Assembly (NCBI RefSeq): GCF_012927445.1 | Contig: NZ_JABBPD010000004.1 | Span: 1 to 64,000, forward strand | Source: Rhodoferax sp. | GTDB taxonomy: Bacteria; Pseudomonadota; Gammaproteobacteria; Burkholderiales; Burkholderiaceae_C | Direction of reading: 5' to 3' | Length of the DNA stretch: 64,000 nt | Shown here: positions 54,289-64,000 of the stretch, piece after piece | Position numbering within the stretch: the first letter of the stretch is position 1 | How the letters are laid out: the number at the start of each line of letters is the position of its first letter | The notes under the pieces: generated by a model | Database searches by the model: none | What the model saw: only the letters and a program-made list of their open reading frames with translations | Told to the model about the DNA's origin: nothing | Translations under genes and position numbers: made by a program

Positions 54289-57200
54289 TTAAATTTCTAC
54301 CAAGGCACCTTGCGCGGTCAAAAACGCCGCTTTGACCACGTCGTCCGGGTAAATGACCTGAACGGCGGCACGGTAGGCACGCAATTGCGCCACCAGTTCG
54401 GGCTGGTTTTGCGGCGCGTGGGCCGACTTGTAATCCAGCACCCACCAATGGCCTGCATTGTCGGCGTCTTTGCGCTGCACCAGCCGGTCCAGCCGCAGCG
54501 ACTCGCCCTGGACCATCAGTTCGACTTCGTTGCCCTGCCAGCCGACCACCGCCTGATCCCAGGCCCAGGCGCCCTCGCCCTGCAAAATGCGCTCGGCCAT
54601 GGCGGCGGCCTGCACGCCCTGCGTCGGGCTGAGCTCAAATTCACGCACCGCGGCCGCCGTGTTGCCGGCAGAGACTTCGCCCCACTCCAGCAGGCGGTGC
54701 ATGGCTTTGCCGAGGCGCGCCGTGGGGGAGTCTTCCTCCTCCGTCGCGTCACCCAGGCCCTCTTTTGCTTCTTTTTTTATAGCTGCTTGCGAAGATTCTA
54801 CGGGGGCTAGCGGCAGTTCTTTGATATAAAAAACTCGGGCAACCGCCGTGGCCGCGGCCACCACCGGCACGGGTGACGGATCGGGCGTGACCGCCGTTGC
54901 CAGGGTGGCGAGGCGCTGCCACCAGCTGCGCTCGGCCGCCCGGTACGGCTCGATGCTGGAGATTGCCAGCGTGTGGCGAGCGCGTGTCAGGGCGACGTAC
55001 AAGGCGTTGAGCTCTTCGCGCTGGCGCTCCACCCGTTCGGCGTCGAGCGTCGGCACGGCGCAGGCGGGCGGATTGCTCTCGCTGGCCAGAAAGACAAACT
55101 TGTTCGGCCACTCGGCCTCGCCCGGCCAGTCCACCAGCACGCCCATGGTGTCGGCGTTGCGCTCCGGGGTGTCGGTGTCGAGCAACAGCACGGCCTGCGC
55201 CTCCAGACCCTTGGCACCGTGAATGGTGAGCAGACGCACCGCCAGCGGATTCACGGCAGCCGGCGCCAGCACACCGCCGGCTTTGAGGGCGCGCACAAAG
55301 GCATACGGCGTGGCGTAGCGCCCGCCGCCCAGTTGCAGCGACACGCCGAGCAGCGCGCGCAAATTGGCCAGCACCGCCTCCCTCTGGTTGGCGGGCACTG
55401 CCGCGGCAAAGCGGGCCAGCACGTCGCCCTGGCTGTAGATGGCCTGCAAGGCGTCGTGCGGCGGCAGCTGGTCAAGCCAGCGTTTCCATTGCATTAAAAC
55501 GACCGCCAGCCCCCGTCCATCGGGCGCCAGTAGCTCTGTTTTTTGTAGCAAATCGAACCACGGCTGATTCGATTCGCGCTGCAGCAGCGCCAGCTGCACC
55601 AGGGCGTCATCGCCCAGGCCAAACAAGGGCGACTTGAGCACCCGCGCCAACGACAGATCGTGCTGCGGCGACACCAGCACATCAAGCAAGGCGACGATGT
55701 CTTGCACTTCGCAGCAGTCGATGAGCTCGGTTTTTTCGCCAATCTGGGCGGCGATGTGCAGCTTGCGCAGCTCGTCCTGCAAAGGCATCAGCCCGACGCG
55801 TTTGCGCGACAGCACCATGACATCGGACGGTTGCAGCTTGGCGCGAAGCAGTTGCTGCGCAATCCAGTGCGCCGCTTGGCGTGCCTCCAGGGTGCGCAGG
55901 GTTTCTTCGGGGATTTCGCGCGGGGTGGTGAGGCTGTCACGCCACGCGTCAGCGTCAGCGTCCGCCGCACCGGCCGGGCGCGCCGACCGGGGGATGGACG
56001 GCAGTTTGCAGACCTCGCCTGCCTCGGCCGAACTGGTGGTGTGCGGGCGAAAGCCGTCATAACCATCGGCCTGCGCCGCCTCCCCCATGGCGGCGTTGAC
56101 GCAGTCAATCACGCCGGAGGCGTTGCGCCGGGTGTGGTCGCAGCTGAGCAGGTCGCCGCCCAGGCCGTCACGCACAAATTCTTTGGCCGCCTTGAACACC
56201 TGCGGCTCGGCGCGGCGAAAGCGGTAGATGCTTTGCTTCGGGTCGCCAACGATGAACACGCTCGGCGCCGTGGCCCCGTCGCCGCCGCTCGATCCGCCAC
56301 CCGAGCCGGCGTAGCCACTCAGCCAGGAACGCAGCGCCTGCCATTGCAGCGGGTTGGTGTCCTGAAACTCGTCGATCAGCAGGTGCTTGATGCGGGCATC
56401 CAATCGTTCCTGCACCCAGCCCGACAACACCGGGTCGCCCAGCATGACCAAGGCGGCGCGCTCGACGTCGTTCATGTCGACCCAGCCGTGCTGGCATTTC
56501 AGGGCGGAGAACTCTTTGAGCAGGACACGGGTCAGGCGCGCCATGCGTTGCTGGTAGGTCCAGGCCGCATGCTGCAGGCGCGCGGCCACCACGCGCAGCA
56601 CCAGGTCTTGCGCCTCGCGCACCCCCTCGATGCCGGCGATCTTCTCGCCAAACTTGCGCGGCGTGCCGGTGGCGGTCAGCAAGGCCGCGAACACGGCGGC
56701 GATGTCGCCGCTGGTGAGCGCCATTTCCAGCTCCACGCCTTTGGCGGCAAACGTTTTGGCACTGGCGCCGCCCAGCGCTTTGGCCGCGTCGAGCAGGGTT
56801 TGCCAGCGCAGCGGGGTGGCCCGCAGAAAGTCATCCGGCGCTTCCAGCCAGGCAAAGTCGGGGTACTGGTCACAGAAGTGCTGCACGGAGTCGGCCACCA
56901 CGCCCTGGGCGTCGGCCAGGGCGAACTCGGTGCGCTTGTCCAGCGCGGTCTGCAGCGCTTTTTCGGTCTGCGAGCGGCCATGCTCAAAGACGACCGCTTC
57001 AAAGTCGGCTTTCAGCGCCGCGTCCGCCAGCAAGGCCGCATAAAAACGCCGCCACACCAGCGCCTTGGCCGGGGCGTCATCTTCCAGCAACTCGTAGTTG
57101 GCGGGCAACGCCATTTGCTGCAGAACCGCCAGCGGCGCGGTGCGCAACAAGGCGGCAAACCAGCTGTGAAAAGTGCGTACCTGCACTTGCCGCCCACTGG

Positions 57201-57615
57201 CGAGAATGCTTTGGTATAAATTTGATAGCTGCTCAGGCAGGATAGACGGGGGCTGGAGGTCGTTTTGAATCAAAACACCGCGATCCCGCAGCTCTTTGAC
57301 CAGCGTCGCGGGGTCGGCCGCAGCAAAGTCGGCCAGCCATTTGTAGAGCCGCTCCCGCATCTCGCTGGCCGCCCGTTTGGTGAAGGTGATGGCCAGAATC
57401 TCGTGCGGCTGCACCCGCAGCTGCCCGTCCTGGGCGTCCACGCCATCCAGCAGCGCCCGCACGATGCGCGACACCAGCATCCAGGTTTTGCCGGCACCGG
57501 CGCAGGCTTCAACCGCGACGCTGCGGCGCGGGTCGCAGGCGATTTTGTAGAACGCTTCGGGGCTGACGAGCTGGCCGTTGTGTTCGTAGGCGGCTTGGGG
57601 TTCAAAGTTAGGCAT
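54289..57615 (-). CDS. addA: AddA/RecB-type ATP-dependent helicase-nuclease
   Basis: About 1108 residues, UvrD-type superfamily 1 helicase. Motif I is 'VEACAGAGKTWMLVSRIVRA', motif II 'LLIDEFQDTNPLQW', motif III 'FIVGDPKQSIYRFRRAEPQV', motif V 'LLTIHGAKGLEAQAVLLLDT' and motif VI 'LYVALTRARHTLAISS'. A C-terminal RecB-like nuclease ('WVLDYKSAHAPQNQPELVAQ', 'LRAYRAAVQVI') follows. It should process double-strand breaks with AddB. ATG at 57615 gives the usual N-terminus. Three dispersed repeat copies lie in frame, one of them encoding 'LAPVESSQAAIKKEA'. Confidence 0.9.
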   Translation of the reverse strand: MPNFEPQAAYEHNGQLVSPEAFYKIACDPRRSVAVEACAGAGKTWMLVSRIVRALLDGVDAQDGQLRVQPHEILAITFTKRAASEMRERLYKWLADFAAADPATLVKELRDRGVLIQNDLQPPSILPEQLSNLYQSILASGRQVQVRTFHSWFAALLRTAPLAVLQQMALPANYELLEDDAPAKALVWRRFYAALLADAALKADFEAVVFEHGRSQTEKALQTALDKRTEFALADAQGVVADSVQHFCDQYPDFAWLEAPDDFLRATPLRWQTLLDAAKALGGASAKTFAAKGVELEMALTSGDIAAVFAALLTATGTPRKFGEKIAGIEGVREAQDLVLRVVAARLQHAAWTYQQRMARLTRVLLKEFSALKCQHGWVDMNDVERAALVMLGDPVLSGWVQERLDARIKHLLIDEFQDTNPLQWQALRSWLSGYAGSGGGSSGGDGATAPSVFIVGDPKQSIYRFRRAEPQVFKAAKEFVRDGLGGDLLSCDHTRRNASGVIDCVNAAMGEAAQADGYDGFRPHTTSSAEAGEVCKLPSIPRSARPAGAADADADAWRDSLTTPREIPEETLRTLEARQAAHWIAQQLLRAKLQPSDVMVLSRKRVGLMPLQDELRKLHIAAQIGEKTELIDCCEVQDIVALLDVLVSPQHDLSLARVLKSPLFGLGDDALVQLALLQRESNQPWFDLLQKTELLAPDGRGLAVVLMQWKRWLDQLPPHDALQAIYSQGDVLARFAAAVPANQREAVLANLRALLGVSLQLGGGRYATPYAFVRALKAGGVLAPAAVNPLAVRLLTIHGAKGLEAQAVLLLDTDTPERNADTMGVLVDWPGEAEWPNKFVFLASESNPPACAVPTLDAERVERQREELNALYVALTRARHTLAISSIEPYRAAERSWWQRLATLATAVTPDPSPVPVVAAATAVARVFYIKELPLAPVESSQAAIKKEAKEGLGDATEEEDSPTARLGKAMHRLLEWGEVSAGNTAAAVREFELSPTQGVQAAAMAERILQGEGAWAWDQAVVGWQGNEVELMVQGESLRLDRLVQRKDADNAGHWWVLDYKSAHAPQNQPELVAQLRAYRAAVQVIYPDDVVKAAFLTAQGALVEI
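54768..54832 (-). repeat. Dispersed repeat copy 1 in addA
   Basis: CTTTTTTTATAGCTGCTTGC and TACGGGGGCTAGCGGC, nearly the family consensus. Encodes 'LPLAPVESSQAAIKKEAK' on the addA strand, parallel to both dnaX peptides. It lies between the helicase and nuclease domains. Confidence 0.82.
55491..55555 (-). repeat. Dispersed repeat copy 2 in addA
   Basis: AAACGACCGCCAGCCCCCGT then GCGCCAGTAGCTCTGTTTTT, inverted relative to copy 1. Encodes 'LLQKTELLAPDGRGLAVVLM'. The reverse orientation shows separate insertion events in one gene. Confidence 0.72.
57210..57275 (-). repeat. Dispersed repeat copy 3 in addA
   Basis: TATAAATTTGATAGCTGCTC and AGACGGGGGCTGGAGG. Encodes 'LQPPSILPEQLSNLYQ' near residue 130, inside the 1A/1B part of the helicase, in a different frame from copy 1. 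Confidence 0.75.
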
Positions 57616-57970
57616 TTGTTGATTTGGTTCTGTTATCTGCGCTTCAATGCTGTGGTTTTTTCTATGCTGTATTCCCCCCCCTATCCCCCAACCCCTTTCC
57701 ACCCCCGCCGGGGCGGAAAGGGGGGCTAACTGCCACATTTGGCCTTGTTTTTGAAGGTGGGACGTACACGCGCAACTTAACGTTGTCGTTCATTCCCATG
57801 CGTAAGACTCATTGACATTCGTTTTAGCTCGCTCCAGATTGTTGCCCTCAAAGAGGAACTCATCCCCTTTAAAAACGCGGCCAAATGAGGCTCCCCTCTT
57901 TCGCCCGGCGGGGCGAGAGAGGGGCTGGGGGAGTGAGTGGGGGAAAACTCCCAAAAAGCCCAAAAAGCAA
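57616..57970. repeat. Inverted pair of GC-rich repeats between addB and addA
   Basis: Two related arms lie in opposite orientation: 57660-57775 and 57860-57955. Each has a CCCCTTTCC/GGAAAGGGG-like hairpin core (copy A: CCCCCGCCGGGGCGG; copy B: CGCCCGGCGGGGCGAG), a TGGGGGA stretch, AAATG(T/A)GG at one edge and GGCC..GTTTTT..AAGG on the inside. The 355 bp between the two genes is almost entirely this structure. It probably blocks or modulates read-through from addB to addA. Confidence 0.8.
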
Positions 57971-60478
57971 TCAATCCCCCCAAAAATCCTTCCGACACAA
58001 CCCCCGCGCCGCACAAAACTCGCAAGCCTTGCCCTCCCCCAACGCCGGCATCCCAGCACCACCCGCAATCCGCGCCATGTCCGTGGCAATGCCCTCCAGC
58101 AACTGGTCCCGCAAAGCCACAATGTCCGGTTGCCCGTAGCTTTTGGTCGCGTCCTTCTCCCCCACATTGACGTAGGCAGCAGCCAGCATGTCGTCGGTCA
58201 GGAGCGCCGCATAAAAGGCGAGTTGAGTGTCTTCCAGCGACTGCTTGATGCGCTGGGCCGTGGTGCCTGGCGCTTCGGTTTTGTAGTCGATCACCAGCGC
58301 GCTGCCGTCCGCCAGACGGTCAATCCGGTCGATCTTGCCGACCAGCGTCAAGCGACCCAGCGCGGTTTCTTTCCAGGATTCGGCCTCACTGAAGGTGGCG
58401 CCGCCCGCCTCGTGCCCGGCCAACCACTCCAGGTAGCCGGCACGCACCCGCGGCCAAGCGGCCGCAAAGGGCAAAAATTCACTCGGCGACAAACCCAGCT
58501 CCACCGTGGCCTGCTCCGCTGCTACGTTAATCATAGCTACTCGCACAATCAGTTCGGGGGCTGGCGCCTTGTTTAAGGCTTCATGAAAGAGCTTCAGCAC
58601 GCCGTGCAGCCAATTGCCAAAATCGCGCTTGCCCAACTCCGTGTCCAGCTCATCCGACTCTTGCAGCTTGAGCTGGCGCAAGGCAAAAAAGCGATACGGG
58701 CAGCGGCGCAGGTCTTCGTAGGCGGTGCTGGAAAGCCGGGTCAAGGGCAGCGCATCGCCCGCCGGGCTTGGCATGCGGCCGGGCTGCGGCGTCAGGGCCC
58801 GCAACACGCTGGGGTCGGCCACCAGCGCGGCGGCCTGCTGCAGTTGCAACTCTTGCACAAAACCGCTGGCCATCAGGTGTTCGCCCCCCTCACTCAGACG
58901 CCACAACACATCAACATGGGGAAACTGCAACGCGTAATGCCAGGCGGCACGGGTTGCCGCGGCCAGTTCTTCGCGCGACGGCAGGCCGAGCAGCGCGCGC
59001 TGGGCCGGGGTCCAGAGACCGGGCGGCTCGGGCGACACCGGCAGCCGGACCTCGTCACAGCCGGGCAACACCACCGCCGCCAGCGGCCGCCCCAGCAGCT
59101 GGCTCAAAGGGAGGATCACCACTTGCGCGTGGGGCGGATGCTTCGGCGAAAAACTCACCGCCTCCAGCGTCTGGCTGACCCAGGACGTGAAGTCATTCAG
59201 ACTCATGCGCGCTGGGACATCGGCAAACTCCAGCTCGGCGCCCTCGCGCAGACGCAGCGCGTCCAGCACCGCCTGGCCAGCCGGGTCCTGCATCAAGTTC
59301 GGCCATTGCCCCGCGCTTTGCAAGGCGACGCGCAAATCAGCCAGCCAGCGCGCCAGCGGCCGCCCGGATTGCAGCGTGTCGCGCAACGCTTGCACCGGGA
59401 CCGCCACCCCCTCGGCCACCGGCACCGAACGCCAGTCGCGCACCCCGAGCCGACGCCAGCTCACCTCGGCCTGTGTCACCGCTGGCGGGGCAAACGCCGG
59501 TGCATTTTTGAGCCAGTCCAGCACCGCATCGGTCGATGCATCCCACACCAGTGCCCGCAGCAGGCTCATCAGCGAGGCGGCCGAACGCGTGGTGGAGAGC
59601 TTCCAGCCGGTTTCGTCCCGCACCGCCACGCCACGTTCACCCAACATGGCCCGCACCCGGCGCGTCAGCACCCGGTCCTGCGCCACCAAAGCAACGGGCG
59701 TGCGCCCGGCGGCCAGATGTGCCAGCACACAAGCCGCCGCGCAATGGGCTTCATCTTCGGCATCCTGCGCGGCATGCAGGGCCACCTGGCCGGCACCGCC
59801 ATTTGAATCGGCGTCCACCGCCAGCGGCAGCGCCATCGCCCGCTCACCCAGCGCCTGCTGCAACGCCAGGGCCATGGGTTCGGCCTGAAAACCACTCAGC
59901 AATACCAGCAACTCAGGCGCGGCCGCAAATACCGGGTCCGACGGATAACTGGAGCTGGCGGCCCACGCCACCGCAATCTGCGCCGTCGCAGCCTCCAGCG
60001 CCAGCACCGAGGACTCCATGCCGGTGGTCAGCGTGGCGCCTTGGTCCGCACCCCACTGCGCTCGCGCCTGCGGCGGCACGGCAGCGGCTACCCGCGCCAA
60101 ACTCCAGGTGGCTTCCATCAAGCGCCCGGTCAGCACATTTTGATGCGCCGCCAGCCCGGCGCGCGACAGCAATGAAGCGGCGGTCAGCACGTCCCGCGCA
60201 GCGTCCAGCCGCACATCGTCCCCGCTGGGCGCAAAGCCGCCCAGACTGCGGGTCCAGTTCATGGTGGTCTCGAAGCGGGGCAAAAAATGCGCGGTAGTCT
60301 GCGCGTTGTCGAGCCCGCGCAACCAAGCGCTGCGCGCTTCCTGCATCAGCTGGGCATAGGGCACCAGCACCACGACGCGCGAGGCATGCACGTTCTGAAG
60401 CGTCATCGCGGCACGGATCTGGTCCATGACGCGGTCCCACGCTCGGTCTGCGTGATGTTTTTTTACTATTTCATCCAT
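57971..60478 (-). CDS. addB: AddB-type PD-(D/E)XK nuclease with Fe-S cysteines
   Basis: A 835-residue partner of AddA. The N-terminal part is helicase-like but lacks a Walker A. The C-terminal nuclease shows 'ALVIDYKTEAPGTTAQRIKQ' with the catalytic Asp and Lys. Cysteines in 'YEDLRRCPYRFFALRQ' and in 'CEFCAARGLC' have the spacing of the AddB 4Fe-4S site. One dispersed repeat copy (58517-58577) adds 'APAPELIVRVAMINVAAEQA'. It is upstream of addA in transcription, 355 bp apart. Presence of AddAB-type genes suggests this pair replaces RecBCD here. Confidence 0.85.
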   Translation of the reverse strand: MDEIVKKHHADRAWDRVMDQIRAAMTLQNVHASRVVVLVPYAQLMQEARSAWLRGLDNAQTTAHFLPRFETTMNWTRSLGGFAPSGDDVRLDAARDVLTAASLLSRAGLAAHQNVLTGRLMEATWSLARVAAAVPPQARAQWGADQGATLTTGMESSVLALEAATAQIAVAWAASSSYPSDPVFAAAPELLVLLSGFQAEPMALALQQALGERAMALPLAVDADSNGGAGQVALHAAQDAEDEAHCAAACVLAHLAAGRTPVALVAQDRVLTRRVRAMLGERGVAVRDETGWKLSTTRSAASLMSLLRALVWDASTDAVLDWLKNAPAFAPPAVTQAEVSWRRLGVRDWRSVPVAEGVAVPVQALRDTLQSGRPLARWLADLRVALQSAGQWPNLMQDPAGQAVLDALRLREGAELEFADVPARMSLNDFTSWVSQTLEAVSFSPKHPPHAQVVILPLSQLLGRPLAAVVLPGCDEVRLPVSPEPPGLWTPAQRALLGLPSREELAAATRAAWHYALQFPHVDVLWRLSEGGEHLMASGFVQELQLQQAAALVADPSVLRALTPQPGRMPSPAGDALPLTRLSSTAYEDLRRCPYRFFALRQLKLQESDELDTELGKRDFGNWLHGVLKLFHEALNKAPAPELIVRVAMINVAAEQATVELGLSPSEFLPFAAAWPRVRAGYLEWLAGHEAGGATFSEAESWKETALGRLTLVGKIDRIDRLADGSALVIDYKTEAPGTTAQRIKQSLEDTQLAFYAALLTDDMLAAAYVNVGEKDATKSYGQPDIVALRDQLLEGIATDMARIAGGAGMPALGEGKACEFCAARGLCRKDFWGD
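58517..58577 (-). repeat. Dispersed repeat inside addB
   Basis: GCTGCTACGTTAATCATAGCTACTCGC and TTCGGGGGCTGGCGCC (about 58517-58565), slightly decayed. It is read in the same frame as the dnaX copies and codes for a similar Ala/Pro/Val peptide. Confidence 0.72.
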
Positions 60479-60564
60479 AGGGAATGGGCAATCGGTGGAT
60501 GGGCTTGGTTTCTGTCACAATTTCCCCACTTTACCTGTACCGACTACCAATCTAGGAAAAAACA

Positions 60565-60897
60565 ATGGCCAGCGAACTTATCAAACATGTGTCTGACGCG
60601 TCTTTTGAAGTGGACGTCTTGCAATCGGCTCTGCCCGTGCTGGTAGATTACTGGGCCGAGTGGTGCGGACCTTGCAAGATGATCGCGCCGATTCTGGACG
60701 AAGTGTCCACCGCCTATGAAGGCAAGCTGCAAGTCACCAAAATGAATGTGGACGAAAACCGCGACATTCCGGCCAAATTTGGCATTCGCGGCATCCCCAC
60801 ACTGATGCTGTTCAAGGGCGGCCAACTGGCGGCCACCAAGGTCGGCGCCATGAGCAAGGCCCAAATGACCGCCTTTATTGACCAGCAACTGGCCTGA
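60565..60897 (+). CDS. trxA: Thioredoxin 1
   Basis: Cytosolic disulfide reductase. The 110-residue protein carries the active site '[19 protein letters not shown]' (WCGPC), the cis-Pro segment '[14 protein letters not shown]' and the usual C-terminus. AGGA lies seven bases before the ATG. A terminator hairpin lies between trxA and rho, an order also seen in other betaproteobacteria. Confidence 0.97.
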   Translation: MASELIKHVSDASFEVDVLQSALPVLVDYWAEWCGPCKMIAPILDEVSTAYEGKLQVTKMNVDENRDIPAKFGIRGIPTLMLFKGGQLAATKVGAMSKAQMTAFIDQQLA

Positions 60898-60930
60898 TCC
60901 GGTCAACGCCCCAGCGGCTTGACTTTATCG

Positions 60931-60966
60931 TGCAGCCTTGACAACGCTTCAAGGCTGCAGTTTTCC
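60931..60966 (+). terminator. Hairpin after trxA
   Basis: TGCAGCCTTGA-CAACGCT-TCAAGGCTGCA is a perfect 11-pair stem followed by GTTTTCCCC. The T stretch is short, so termination may be partial, letting some transcripts reach rho. Confidence 0.7.
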
Positions 60967-61119
60967 CCTCCCCGTTTTCCTGTCATAATCACTTTAATTC
61001 GCTGACGCTCACCCCGAGTCAGTTCGAGTTCCAGGTTTAAAACCTTGCGGTTGCGGATACCGATCCGCCTCACACACATCTCCCCCCGTATTTCGTTCAA
61101 CACCCATTTGGGCCATTCC

Positions 61120-62385
<1,266 letters not shown>

Positions 62386-62485
62386 GTTATAATTTACGGT
62401 TATATGCGATAAGTACGCTAGGCTTTGAATTGTGCAAAGGTTTGCTCAAGGGCCTGTCGCGGCTAGCGCAACTGATGGAGAAGAT

Positions 62486-62770
62486 ATGAAAGAAGGCATT
62501 CACCCCAATTACCGCGAAATTTGCTTCCAGGACTTGTCCAATGGTTTCAAATTCGTGACGCGCTCTTGCGCCAACACCAAAGAGATGATCAAGATGGAAG
62601 ACGGCCGCGAACTGCCGTTGTACAAACTGGATACTTCCAGCGAGTCACATCCTTTTTACACGGGCACACAGAAATCCGTGGACAACATGGGTGGCCGTGT
62701 TGAGCGCTTCCGCAACCGTTTCGGCAAGGCCAAAGCCGCCGAAGCTATCGCACCAGCTGCAGCCGAATAA
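62486..62770 (+). CDS. rpmE2: 50S ribosomal protein L31 type B
   Basis: A 94-residue L31 of the zinc-independent type: the CxxC pair used by type A to bind zinc is absent. '[20 protein letters not shown]', '[20 protein letters not shown]' and '[20 protein letters not shown]' are the family sequence. A GGAG about six bases before the ATG fixes the start. It follows rho, the common betaproteobacterial order, and is followed by a terminator. Confidence 0.95.
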   Translation: MKEGIHPNYREICFQDLSNGFKFVTRSCANTKEMIKMEDGRELPLYKLDTSSESHPFYTGTQKSVDNMGGRVERFRNRFGKAKAAEAIAPAAAE

Positions 62771-62791
62771 ACAGGCAAACGCTTCTTGTCT

Positions 62792-62823
62792 AAAAGGCAG
62801 CCCGGGTTACCGCGCTGCCTTTT
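62792..62823 (+). terminator. Rho-independent terminator after rpmE2
   Basis: AAAAGGCAGC-...-GCTGCCTTTT stem with a 12-base loop, followed by TTCTTTG. It is 22 bp after the stop codon. Confidence 0.85.
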
Positions 62824-62874
62824 TCTTTGATTTAGCATTGCCGTCCGTTTTATATTTTTCTCCAGCCACCTAGC

Positions 62875-64000
62875 GTGAATCAACCCACCCCTGCCATCGT
62901 TGCCCAAGGCGCCGTCCACCGTTTGCCGCGCATCGCCCTGCTGTTGTTTTGCCTCGCCTATGTGCTGCCAGGTTTTCTGGGCCGCGAACCCTGGAAAAGT
63001 GCCGACATGGCCGCTTTCGGCTATATGGCCGAACTGGCGCGTGGCGGTACTGCTTGGTTTTCGCCGCAGCTCTTAGGGTTGCCAGCCGAGGTTGACGCGT
63101 TGCTTCCCTATTGGTTTGGCGCCTGGGCCATGCAACTGGCACCGGCATGGGTTGCGCCCGACTTCGCCGCACGCATCCCCTTTATTTTGCTGCTGACGCT
63201 AACGCTGTTTGCCACTTGGTACGGCACTTACTACCTGGCGCGCAGTCCCGAGGCGCAACCTGTGGCGTTTGCTTTCGGCGGCGAAGCCCTGCCGCCTGAC
63301 TACGCACGCGCCATGGCCGATGGTGGCTTGCTGGCGTTTATTGCCTGCCTGGGCCTGGCACAGTTGTCACACGAAACCACGCCGGCGTTGGCCCAACTCT
63401 GTTTTACGGCCCTGGCTTTTTTCGGACTGGCCGCCCTGCCCTACAGCACGGTGACACCTGCCATCAGTGGCATCATCGGGCTGACGGGATTGGCCCTGTC
63501 TGGCGCCCCCACTATGGCCCTTTTGTTCGGCACCGGCAGTGCGGTGATTCACCTGCTGGATCGATCTTCTGCGCCTGACGCCACACGGCTCAAGGCTTTC
63601 AGGGCCAGCGGCATTGCCTTGGTGACCATACTTGCGGCCCTGCTCGCCAGCATGCTCGATTTGTGGCGCTGGCGCATTGAGCTACCCGAGGCAAGCTGGA
63701 CTGAGTGGCGCAGCATGGGGCGTCTGCTGCTGTGGTTCACCTGGCCAGCCTGGCCGCTGGCGTTGTGGACTTTGTGGCGCTGGCGTCGCCAGTTGATTCG
63801 TGGTGGCACACCCAGCCGGCATCTGGCGCTACCCTTGTGGTTTGCAGGCGTTGCCGTGGGGGCAACACTGACCACCGCTTCGGGAGAGCGCTCCTTACTA
63901 CTCGCCCTGCCCGCTCTGGCGGCATTGGCGGCTTTTGCCCTGCCCACGCTGCGCCGAAGCGTGGCAGCCTTGGTGGACTGGTTCACGTTGATATTTTTTT
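62875..64000 (+). CDS. Polytopic membrane protein, glycosyltransferase-like (truncated by window end)
   Basis: An open frame of at least 375 codons from a GTG start runs past the window edge without a stop. The N-terminus has a signal-anchor helix ('RIALLLFCLAYVLPGFLGRE') followed by 'PWKSADMAAFGYMAELARGG', a conserved acidic site reminiscent of ArnT-type (GT-C fold) transferases. Many more helices follow ('ALVTILAALLASMLDLWRWR', 'LLLALPALAALAAFALPTL'). The family assignment is tentative because the catalytic part is largely missing. The GTG was chosen since it follows the rpmE2 terminator closely. Confidence 0.7.
   Translation, partial: MNQPTPAIVAQGAVHRLPRIALLLFCLAYVLPGFLGREPWKSADMAAFGYMAELARGGTAWFSPQLLGLPAEVDALLPYWFGAWAMQLAPAWVAPDFAARIPFILLLTLTLFATWYGTYYLARSPEAQPVAFAFGGEALPPDYARAMADGGLLAFIACLGLAQLSHETTPALAQLCFTALAFFGLAALPYSTVTPAISGIIGLTGLALSGAPTMALLFGTGSAVIHLLDRSSAPDATRLKAFRASGIALVTILAALLASMLDLWRWRIELPEASWTEWRSMGRLLLWFTWPAWPLALWTLWRWRRQLIRGGTPSRHLALPLWFAGVAVGATLTTASGERSLLLALPALAALAAFALPTLRRSVAALVDWFTLIFF

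Noticed and set aside
55660..57219. 519-codon plus-strand frame opposite addA
   Set aside because: Antisense of the helicase gene; no motif and unnatural composition.

Overview
The window is chromosomal DNA of a betaproteobacterium, most likely a Comamonadaceae member close to Rhodoferax or Polaromonas. The evidence is the gene order (dnaX-ybaB-recR, rho-rpmE type B, sigma factor-DUF3619-DUF3106-RDD), the protein family types, and about twelve copies of a short 'AGCTGCT...CGGGGGCTAG' repeat that I associate with this family. No database could be searched, so genus is an inference.

Layout. 0.2-1.6 kb: a decayed IS3-type insertion sequence beside two minus-strand tRNA genes (Arg-TCT, Pro-TGG). 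2.1-5.6 kb: two N-end-rule aminoacyl transferases (aat, bpt), an IclR regulator and a PBP7-type peptidase. 5.7-12 kb: branched-chain amino acid synthesis on the minus strand (ilvB-ilvH-ilvC, pssA, leuA). leuA is preceded by a short leucine-rich leader ORF and a terminator that look like a transcription attenuator. 12.1-14.4 kb: an ECF-like sigma factor, a probable membrane partner (DUF3619), a DUF3106 protein and an RDD membrane protein. 14.4-21.4 kb: glnB and nadE, a FemAB-like acyltransferase, a lone CheW, and two pyrophosphatases (soluble ppa and membrane hppA) transcribed divergently. 21.4-25 kb: a lipoprotein, an aldehyde dehydrogenase, an unknown protein and an HDOD protein. 25.1-29.1 kb: an SDR oxidoreductase, then molybdenum cofactor genes moaA-mobA-moeA. 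29.1-33.5 kb: an RND efflux pump and its adaptor. 33.6-37.2 kb: rnhA, a SAM methyltransferase, gloB and an MltD-like transglycosylase. 37.2-40 kb: a NitT/TauT-type ABC importer. 40.1-44.7 kb: recR, ybaB, dnaX and a TPR/glycosyltransferase-like protein. 44.77 kb: the 4.5S SRP RNA gene with a good promoter. 45-53 kb: a loosely packed accessory stretch of small and poorly known genes. 53-60.5 kb: a flavoprotein and an AddA/AddB-type helicase-nuclease pair separated by a large GC-rich inverted repeat. 60.5-64 kb: trxA, rho, rpmE2 and the start of a polytopic membrane protein cut by the window edge.

Most of this is ordinary housekeeping content. The non-routine signals are: (i) the dispersed repeat, which enters genes in frame and adds similar peptides to unrelated proteins (DnaX twice, AddA, AddB, MoeA, NadE and others); (ii) an A9 slippery run in dnaX exactly where a gamma-type short product would end; (iii) the leuA leader attenuator; (iv) the sigma/DUF3619 pair; (v) divergent genes whose start codons overlap on one CATG; (vi) the inverted repeats between addA and addB and between ybaB and recR. 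I saw no CRISPR array, prophage or recognisable defence island. The first 12 kb looks visibly more AT-rich than the 14-44 kb part.
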